Source of the DNA: Effrenium voratum
Lineage: Eukaryota > Sar > Dinophyceae > Suessiales > Symbiodiniaceae
Reading direction: 5' to 3'
Length of the DNA: 64,000 nucleotides
NCBI GenBank assembly: GCA_963377175.1
Contig: CAUJNA010000839.1
Span: 2,501 to 66,500 of the forward strand
The notes under the pieces: generated by a model
Databases searched by the model: none
Told to the model about the DNA's origin: nothing
Seen by the model: only the letters and a program-made list of their open reading frames with translations
Shown: positions 57,066-64,000 of the stretch, piece by piece
Position numbering within the stretch: the first letter of the stretch is position 1
Layout: every line of letters starts with the position of its first letter
Position numbers and translations under genes: made by a program

Positions 57066-58721
57066 CCTGATCCCTTTGAGGGCAACCCCCCCATTTCATC
57101 TGCAAGGCGTTTTAATCCGAGGCCGACACCAGCCGGCAAAGCAGAAGGAAATCGGGAACGAACCGTTTCGGACGGTCATTTGGTGGAGAAAACTGAATCC
57201 TCACGTTTTCCCGCGGGCCATTTCGAGGTTCTACTTAGGCTCTCGGTCATGGCCCCTCGGTTCCCCAAGAACTCTCACGCCCCTCCCCGATTTCCGAGCT
57301 TGGGATCCCGAAAAAAAAATGGAGGACCTTCCTCCCTTTCTTGGCCAGCTACACTGGGCTTGTTGCGCGTTTGTACCGAGCTAGCCGATTTGAGTTGTCT
57401 TTTATTTGTGGAAAAAGAAATTGTCTTTACCCCTAAGGAACCCAAAGAAGATCCATTTTACCCGCACGCTAGGGTACTCGGTATGAAACTAGTCAGAAAA
57501 CATGAATTTCTATGTACCCTGGGCCGCAACCAGGCTCCTATGTCATTACTCCCTCCAAAAACCTCCTTTAGGGGACCCACCAAAATTGCAAAACGGTGTT
57601 CCGGTTGGTTTCCCAATAAGGGGCAACTCACGAAAAGATACCGCCAATTGAATCACAATCAAAACCTGGTGGTTAGAGTCTACCCGAATCCAGGGAAGGA
57701 ATTCATGAGGCAGCCGCGCCGATTTCTGGCTGGGACAGCCTCTAACCTTCTTCGTTTCGCAAGGACCGCCTCAAAAAAGCACACAAGTTGTAGTTGCCCT
57801 TTTCCAGGAGTCACTGGACAAATCCAACAGTTGATCAACTTGTTAACGTGTCGCATAGGCAGGGGTCTAGTCAACTTGGTCTCGCGACCATCTCAAATAA
57901 GAGAAGTGGAAAACCCCTCATACCCCCATACCCCCATACCCCCCACTTAACCAGACAAAGAGAAAAAAAGAAGAAAAAGAAACTCGTCCTCTCCCCTTTT
58001 GTCTCCCGGGTGGCATCCACAAACCGCCGGCATCGGCGTCGACGTCTCGGCGCTCCACCGCGCCGCCTTCGCCTCGCCAGCTCCGCTTCGTAGGCCTCCC
58101 CCAGGCGCCGGTGGAGCTCCCAGAAGCTCTGGCGAGCGAACGAGCGACGCAGCCACCGGCTGGGTGGGGGTCGCTGCGCAGGATCTTGGGCCGGCAGACA
58201 TGGGTGAGCGGGGGTGGGAGGCGGGATGGGGGGGGGGCTGGAAGGGGAATTTTCGGGCTCCTTCCACTTGTCAGGTACCGTTTTTGAAAGGGTCTTCGGT
58301 TTTTCTTCGGGCTCGTTTGGGCTTTCGTCGGGTACTTTTGTTTAAGAGGGTATTTTGTCGGGCGCGTTTGCGCTCCTTCCATTCGTCGGGTGCTTTTTGT
58401 TTAAGGTGGGTGGCTACGTAAAATGGGCAAATGGGGAGAAGGCTTGTAGGGGATGTGGGAATGGACCGCTTTGGGGAGTCCTGAACATAGGAAAAAACCA
58501 TATGGATGGTTTGGAAGGGTTACTCCGACATCCCTGCTGAGCACCAGCAAGAAATAGGAAGATGGGGGGTGGGTCTGTCCTTTTTTGGAGTTGGGAAACC
58601 AAGAATAAAATTATTAACTATGTTTTGTTGTTTGTTTTTCTTGGTGTGTATTTTGTTTTGAGGGGGGAGCTAAATACATAAATATACAATATCTATATCT
58701 ATATATATATATACAGATGTT

Positions 58722-58756
<35 letters not shown>

Positions 58757-59520
58757 TGGTGTGTGTTCAAAAGAATTTGTTGCTTTGTTCTCGGTTGGTT
58801 GCTGTTTGGGTGCTTGTCGCACCTATTCTGCTAGCAGTGTTTGCCCGGGCTTCATTTGTTTGATTCGCTAAGTGCTTGATGTCGCTTGCTTGTTGCCTTT
58901 GGCCTGTTCAAGCTTCAAGGGCATCCTTTTGCGTGCCGTGTCTCTGCTTGCTTTGAGCTTTGTCTTTCGTTTTTTCTCCTCAGGGGTTCAAATTGAACTG
59001 GCCTCGGAGCAGCTCTAGTGAAAGGTCCGTTCCTGATGGTTTGAAACTATAAAATCAACAAGGGAAGAAACGAAGAAAAAAAGACTGAGCAAAGGGAAGG
59101 ATACATCCATCCACCTTAAGGCAATCCTTTGATTCAGCTGGTATGTGTTTTTTTCCCTTTAACTGGCACACATGTGTGCGTTTCATTTGGACCCTGATGG
59201 AAATCATGGTTTTCAAGTGGTTCTTTCTGCCCCTGTGTTTGGCCTTTTTGGGTTTCTGCGCGTTAGGTAACAGGTGATGGGCAACTTTAGCGGCTCAGGA
59301 TTGGTGAATTGGGCCTTGTTATGCTTCTTGAGCCTCGAAATCTATAGACACATTGCCGTCACCAGCCACCGGACACAGGCCATCACAATAATAAGTCCAT
59401 CATCGCTGAGGTTCCTCTACCCCAACTCTCCTTTTCCCACACCTCTCCCTCCAGCTTCTGCGGGTCCAGCGTTTTGGGCTCCCCCGAGGGCAGCGGCGGT
59501 GCCGGCGCATGCGTCGACAT
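54959..59520 (-). CDS. Unidentified protein gene upstream of the dynamin gene (5 or more exons)
   Basis: First exon 59520-59443 starts at an ATG: M-S-T-H-A-P-A-P-P-L-P-S-G-E then P-K-T-L-D-P-Q-K-L-E-G-E, 26 codons, GT donor. Further exons: 58128-58073 (S-F-W-E-L-H-R-R-L-G-E-A-Y-E-A, GC donor); a Ser/Ala-rich exon near 56.75-56.6 kb; 55676-55605 (D-T-S-S-D-E-P-L-M-L-A, GT donor); 55398-55324 (E-S-F-F-K-G-V-D-S-R-E-V-G, GC donor); and 55099-54959, an acidic stretch D-D-E-D-E-T-E-E-E-D-V-P-Q running to a TAG. No enzymatic motif is visible and I do not recognise the family. An alternative GA donor after D-V-P-Q would extend the gene past 54959. Exon order and strand agree, but joins between 58.1 and 55.7 kb are not resolved. 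It ends about 320 bp before the dynamin ATG, so the two genes are tandem and head-to-tail. Confidence 0.55.
55324..55398 (-). CDS. Internal exon (25 codons) of the unidentified gene
   Basis: CCCCCAG|GAG acceptor, CAG|GCTAGC donor, phase 0 at both ends. The peptide is amphipathic (S-I-A-E-E-M-R-N-Y-H-Q). It is one of the clearest exons outside the two main genes. Confidence 0.65.
56813..57062. repeat. (CTTT)n and (GA)n repeats
   Basis: CTTT array at 56821-56877, CT-rich to about 56925, GA array at 57019-57062. Confidence 0.9.
57646..57750. repeat. Introner-family element, partial
   Basis: Begins TGAATCACAATCAAAACCTGG and shares ATTTCTGGCTGGGACAGCC with the internal part of the copy at 43908-44042. 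The far end is not recognisable. Confidence 0.55.
58682..58757. repeat. (TA)n(GT)n microsatellite
   Basis: TATATC/TA then GT dinucleotides. Similar TA/GT arrays lie at 39829-39930 and 35766-35823; (GA)n at 60262-60292; (CT)n at 1603-1625; poly(A) at 28079-28104. Confidence 0.9.
59443..59520 (-). CDS. First exon of the unidentified gene upstream of dynamin
   Basis: Twenty-six codons from the ATG at 59520 to a GAG|GTGTGG donor. The product is Pro-rich and hydrophilic with no signal peptide. Confidence 0.6.
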
Positions 59521-59599
59521 GAGGCAAGATCCGCAGGGCACTCTCGGCCGAACGGCCGTTTAGTGGCAAGCGCCGGTGAGCCGTTACAAACGAGTCGTT

Positions 59600-59740
59600 T
59601 GTTTGGTTGTTTTGAGCAAAAACCCCCAAAAAGTCCCCAAACACAATCCGTGCCATGTCCGGCCACGCGCTGTAGGCCGAGATCTCTCGCCTGGTGCATG
59701 ACTTGCCTAGCGTCTTTCAAATCGGTGCCTGCAGCGGGCG
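59600..59740 (-). CDS. Possible exon near 59.7 kb
   Basis: After CTGCAG| the frame reads T-D-L-K-D-A-R-Q-V-M-H-Q up to a CAG|GC donor. An overlapping frame reads I-S-A-Y-S-A-W-P-D-M-A-R-I-V-F-G-D. Only one can be real; I cannot choose. Confidence 0.3.
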
Positions 59741-60260
59741 AGCGATGCGCGTCCCAGCGCATGCCTCCCATGGGCTACTGTCCAGCTCAGTCAACAGCAC
59801 TTGAGGGACGTCGGTCTCAAGTCCTTTCTGAGGTTTCGAAGGGAAACCAGGAAGAAACCACCCGTGCGAGGTTTGCACCGAACCCACTTCCCTTGCCTAC
59901 ACTCGTGAAGCTCCAGGAAGCTCCAGCGCGCACCTTGTCTAGCGACTGGCCGACTAGCCATCAGTCCTGCACTATTTGCAGTTGGTGAAACGCCTCCGGT
60001 TCTCGCAGTCACGCACCAAATGAGAGGCCTGCGCCAGCTGCAGTTTTGCCCCAGGAGCAAGCAGCGAACAAGAACTTAAGCACTGATGTGGTCGGGCGTT
60101 TTGAGGGCAACAAAAGATTTCATACGGAAAATAGCTGCAAAGGCATGGAAGAACATCGCGCTGTAGGCAGCCCTAAGCCAACCCTAAACCAGCCCCTGCC
60201 TTGATTTTGTCTCAAGGCGTCCGTTTCAACGTGAGCCAAAAACTTCGACGCATACCGCCC

Positions 60261-60294
<34 letters not shown>

Positions 60295-60465
60295 TAGAAA
60301 AACAAAGAAGAAAAAAAGAATGAAAAGAAAAAAACGACTCTCCGATCCGAGCCTCAAGCATCGCTGGGTGGCAGCGCCTAGCGATCGATCGCAGTGGCCT
60401 CCCCTTCTGGAGGCCAACATGGACACGTCTCCAAATGGAAATCGGAACCTCGAAAAATGCCAACG

Positions 60466-60584
60466 GTCATAGGTGTCCTTTTAGGGGAAATAGATGGGCT
60501 TCCCTGGTAGATGAAACCACCAGGTAAGCCAGGAATCGCCCGGCCTATTTTTCTAGCAAAAAAAACAAAAAGGACACCTATGAC
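60466..60584. mobile_element. MITE, family 3 (GGTCATAGGTGTCCTTTT ends)
   Basis: Inverted ends GGTCATAGGTGTCCTTTT and AAAAGGACACCTATGACACC, about 119 bp. Relatives at 9355-9480, 35278-35368 and 400-475 share GGTGTCC, AAATAGATGG and TCTAAACCAG segments. Confidence 0.75.
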
Positions 60585-61461
60585 ACCGATTCTTGGGCTT
60601 CCCTTCCAAAAACAGCCCCAAGATGGGTAACAGGTAACCTCAAAAAGGGAACCACAGCCACATGGTTCCGTAAACAGAGGGCTTCTCCAAGTTTTCCAGT
60701 TCCGTGGACCGTTCCCGCCCCCATGGCATGGCTTTTTGAGGCGAGCGGGGCGGTCGGCGGTGCCTGTCAGGTACCTTGTTGATGACCTCCTCCAAAAAAC
60801 TGTGCAAGAAGATTGATGTGAAAGTACAATATAGTTTGGAATAGTTAAACCATTCATTGATGTGAAAGTAAAAACTTTGCAAAGAAGAGTAGTTCGACCA
60901 AAGCTTTGGAGATATTATGTTTCCTTGAAACCTGCCCAGCTTCCCTTAGACAATCCTTCTGGCTTCCAAAAAGAAAATCCACCCATCAAAAAGGTGTGCC
61001 CTCTTGAGGTCCCATGAGTCAAACCCAGGCGCCTTGCTCCCCACAATGGGCGATTCCTTTCGATGTCCCAAAAGCCGACCCCAAAACAGAGGATTGCTGG
61101 ATCCTCATCTATAGTTGATATTCACTGGTGGCTGCATTGAAGCTGCACTTCCTGAGGTCCGAAAACAAAATCAAGCTGAGGGATCCCTGAGAACAAGGTT
61201 GCCCGAAACGACACACTCACTGGGTGTCGCTTAGGACGGGGCCCTTTTGGATTGCCTTGATGGGAGGCCCAGGAAAAACCGCTTACTCACTTGCCCAAAG
61301 GACCCAGAAATAAAAGGTTAACCTTTTGGGGTCATGACTAAAAATGGGTACCAAAACTGGAAAACCCAAAGGTTAAAAGGTCGGCTTTGGGCAACTGAGC
61401 TTATCTTTCGAGGCTTCACCAAAAAAAACCACCCGCAACGGCATGGGGCGAGCGGGCGAGC

Positions 61462-61521
61462 CTTGTGGCCGTCGCTCTTGGAGCTGATGGCCACCGCGTT
61501 GTAGGCCTTGTTGCTGAAGTC
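61462..61521 (-). CDS. Exon of an unidentified gene (20 codons)
   Basis: GCAG|GAC acceptor and AAG|GC donor in phase 0. It encodes D-F-S-N-K-A-Y-N-A-V-A-I-S-S-K-S-D-G-H-K. The other two frames contain no comparable peptide. It probably belongs with the exons at 63.3 and 62.45 kb. Confidence 0.5.
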
Positions 61522-62404
61522 CTGCGCAAGGAAGGCAAGTTGGCAAGCAAAGGGGGTCATGCCAAATCCGGATTTGGACCTCAGAACAACGGGTTTCTTG
61601 GTGGTTTTCCTTAAACCCTGCCCCAAAAAGCGTACACTCAAAACAAAACCAACAAAAAATTAATTGGCCACGGAGCCTTCTTGTGGGTTGACCAGCTTGG
61701 GTTCCATAACTTTAAGAGGATGTTGCCACTTCAAGAGGATTTAACCATGTCTAAGTTTCTTTCGCGCCTTGTCTGGCTGATGCCGGTTTTTTTCTTCCGA
61801 ACGCAGAGGGCATTCAAAAAAAAATGGGGCGGAAGTGAGAAACATTGCCTTGCATCTGCTCACCTCTCACACGGACAATCTTTCCACCCGTTGTACGGTA
61901 GCAACAAACTGTCCTTCTGAAAGCCCGCCACACCCACCAAAAAAAAAAAAAAAGATCCAACAACGGCGAAGCGATACCAAACAAAACCCAGGGCTGAGCT
62001 TTTGGCGCCCGCCCCTCATGAGGTTTAGGTCGGGATCCACGGACCCAACAAAAAAAAGGCCCCACCCTCCCCACAAATAATCGGCCTCCCTGGATTCTGG
62101 ATTGGCTTGGAGGTGGTCGGTGGGTTTCCCAGAATACGTTTGAACAGAAGCAGTTCAAATCCAAATCCAAACCGCCAATTACAACCACCAAGTTGGTTTC
62201 CTGATAGGACGGCCGGTCCAGTTCCACGATATGGAGCTTGGAATTACAGATTTCAGTGCTACTCGGCGCAACAGACGCAGTAGCGCAGTTTAGCTTGCAA
62301 AGCAAACGGCCTGAAAACCAAAGCCGCAACCACTTATCCTAAGGATGTTAAAACGAAGATTTGTTGAAAATTGACTCGCTCAACGGCACCTCTTCGCCGG
62401 AAAC

Positions 62405-62489
62405 CTGGCCAAACACCCGCGTGTTGAACGCCCAAGAAACGGGTCCTGTAACCGCTGGGTGAAGTCCGGTCTCGAGGCATCGGCATCCC
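62405..62489 (-). CDS. Possible exon (D-A-D-A-S-R-P-D-F-T-Q-R)
   Basis: A TTTCCAG|G acceptor and a CCAG|GTTTCC donor frame a peptide containing D-P-F-L-G-R-S-T-R. The phase join to neighbours is not established, and the family is not recognised. Confidence 0.35.
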
Positions 62490-63246
62490 CTGGAAAGCGC
62501 ACCAGAGGGAAAAAGCTGCAAGCCGAACGGTCATAAATGAGTACCCAAAATAGAACCCTGGTAAATGGAACCAAGGACTAAATCTGCGGTTATTTGGTGG
62601 TTTGACGTTGGCCCATACCCATGTGAGAAGTGTCCTTTTGGCTTCCCTTTCCACCACAACAAGGGTCAACTACCCAAACAGGGGGAACCCCTAAAATGGA
62701 GGCTTCGCTTGGGCTTCCCGTAAGGGTACCCTCAATAAACACACAACCTGAAGCGCACCAAGCTTCGAAATCTGGAAGCCACAGTGGCGATCGTGTTCCT
62801 TTAAGACCAGGCACACAAGACCGCGCCCAACAGGGCCTCGGGTTGACACATGCCCGTGACCATCCTAGGATTCCCACAACTAAGGCCTTACTAAGCCCTT
62901 TTTAAGTGGTGGCGATTTCTTCGCGCCGCCCTGGTTCCCTAGGTCAGGGGCAATGTGATAAAATACCCCTGACCCGCAGAAGAGTCATGGAAAGGCCTCC
63001 TTCTGCTGTCTCTCTTTTTGTATGGAACCTCCTCTTGGTTGATTCTCATGGGAACGCAGGAAAGCAACAGGAACCCAGCCATTTAAGATCCTTACCGTAA
63101 GGGCGAGGTGGGGGGTTCCCAATTCCAGTTGTCTAGTCTTCCCCTTACAAAGGAAATGGAACCATAAATGGAAGGGGGTCACCCCCCTCCCCCGATTCCA
63201 TATTTAAAGGGGTGGGGATCATTTGGGGGGTCCCATGGGCCAGCTT

Positions 63247-63312
63247 TCGCGACATCGCCTAGCGCTGCATCCGAGAGCTTCTCGTTGATGTGCAGCTTCA
63301 TGAGATCCTGCG
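63247..63312 (-). CDS. Exon of an unidentified gene (D-L-M-K-L-H-I-N-E-K-L)
   Basis: An ACGCAG|GAT acceptor and an AAA|GC donor, 22 codons, in phase 0. A preceding exon at about 63664-63585 encodes L-N-E-R-M-N-D-M-S-A-E-F-A-S-M-L-A. It would join in phase through a GA donor (CTG|GACCTG) to give a continuous helix; otherwise it runs to a TGA at 63584 and ends a gene entering from outside the window. Confidence 0.5.
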
Positions 63313-63584
63313 TGCGCATTTGTCGGGGGCCCGCTGGGTTTGGGGCAGCTGACATGGCTCCTTGGGGGTCTCTGTCCAGGACAAACAGGGTTTGGAATAC
63401 ACGAGATGGAAGCTCAGGAAAACACAACATCAAAGCCCCAAGAGAATCAATCGAGCCCAAAGCTGGTGGAGCAAGTTCCCCTAACGGGCAAAAACACTTC
63501 CTGCTTTCAGAGCTCCGTTTGACTCCATCCTTAAACTCAAAAAGACGCTACGCTTATTGTTCGGGACGCCCGCACGGGAACTCA

Positions 63585-63664
63585 GCGACCCAGCAGGTCC
63601 AGCGTCTCGGCCAGCATGCTGGCGAACTCCGCCGACATGTCGTTCATGCGCTCGTTGAGCTGCC
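63585..63664 (-). CDS. Helical exon at the window edge (L-N-E-R-M-N-D-M-S-A)
   Basis: A GGCAG|CTC acceptor is followed by an amphipathic helix. It either ends at a TGA (63584) as the terminus of a gene from beyond the window or splices by a GA donor into the exon at 63312. Two gene models therefore remain open. Confidence 0.45.
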
Positions 63665-64000
63665 TCGGAGCGTGGGGCCAAGCATTAGCTGCCTCCAAAG
63701 TTAGATTGCTGGTGCAGGGAGTGAGAAATGGAATGACCCCGCAAAACAAAAATGGCAAAACATGCTTTAGGTGTTCCTCTCTTTTTTTTTAGAATCCCCA
63801 AACGATTCATTCCCGACAAGCTGGGTCATTCCCTATTGAGCACCAGCAAGTTGAGATTGGATGAGAGGCGCAGCGCGTCCCATGTGACGACATTTCCCCT
63901 TTGGGTAAGCACCGGAAGGGGTTCCCCACTTGTAGGACGACCCCGCGCCAGCGTCGAGAAACGACAAAAGGAACCATCTGGGACCCGGAAAATCCAAGTA

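Overview
The window looks like nuclear genomic DNA of a core dinoflagellate. I infer this from four things: genes cut into small exons of about 50-150 bases in long introns; 5' splice sites that are mostly GC or GA instead of GT, while acceptors are AG and usually AG|G; all supportable exons lying on one strand (minus); and a heavy load of microsatellites and short inverted-repeat elements. I cannot name the species. Nearly all long open frames in the window are microsatellite shadows; real coding sequence is a few per cent of the bases.
Layout, read on the minus strand from high to low coordinates. (1) 63.7-59.6 kb: scattered short exons of one or more unidentified genes that enter from outside the window. 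(2) 59.52-54.96 kb: an unidentified gene with a clear first exon and an acidic C-terminal exon. (3) 54.64-47.33 kb: an almost completely resolved dynamin-family GTPase (about 790 aa) with all GTPase motifs, a helical stalk and, unusually, a C-terminal MATH/TRAF-like domain. Intron 2 carries a decayed retroelement with the split direct repeats of DIRS/Ngaro/PAT elements. Intron 6 is almost exactly one copy of a dispersed inverted-repeat element, i.e. an introner. (4) 45.47 to about 18 kb: a voltage-gated, cyclic-nucleotide-binding-domain cation channel of the HCN/CNG/EAG superfamily in at least 18 tiny exons spread over more than 20 kb. S1-S6, an Arg-rich S4, a pore loop without GYG, C-linker and cNBD-like exons follow in order. 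(5) 17.12-0.9 kb: exons of one or more membrane or secretory genes, starting with a signal-peptide exon and ending with two hydrophobic exons at the window edge. Their grouping is uncertain.
Between the exons are (ACAT)n of 1.4 kb, (AACC)n, (CA)n, (ATT)n and (GA)n arrays, a 130-160 bp tandem repeat holding a tRNA-like segment, and several families of MITE-like elements and other dispersed repeats. One MITE is split by a second family. Exon boundaries were assigned by hand from reading frame, phase and homology patterns; the dynamin and channel S1-cNBD exons are the most secure.
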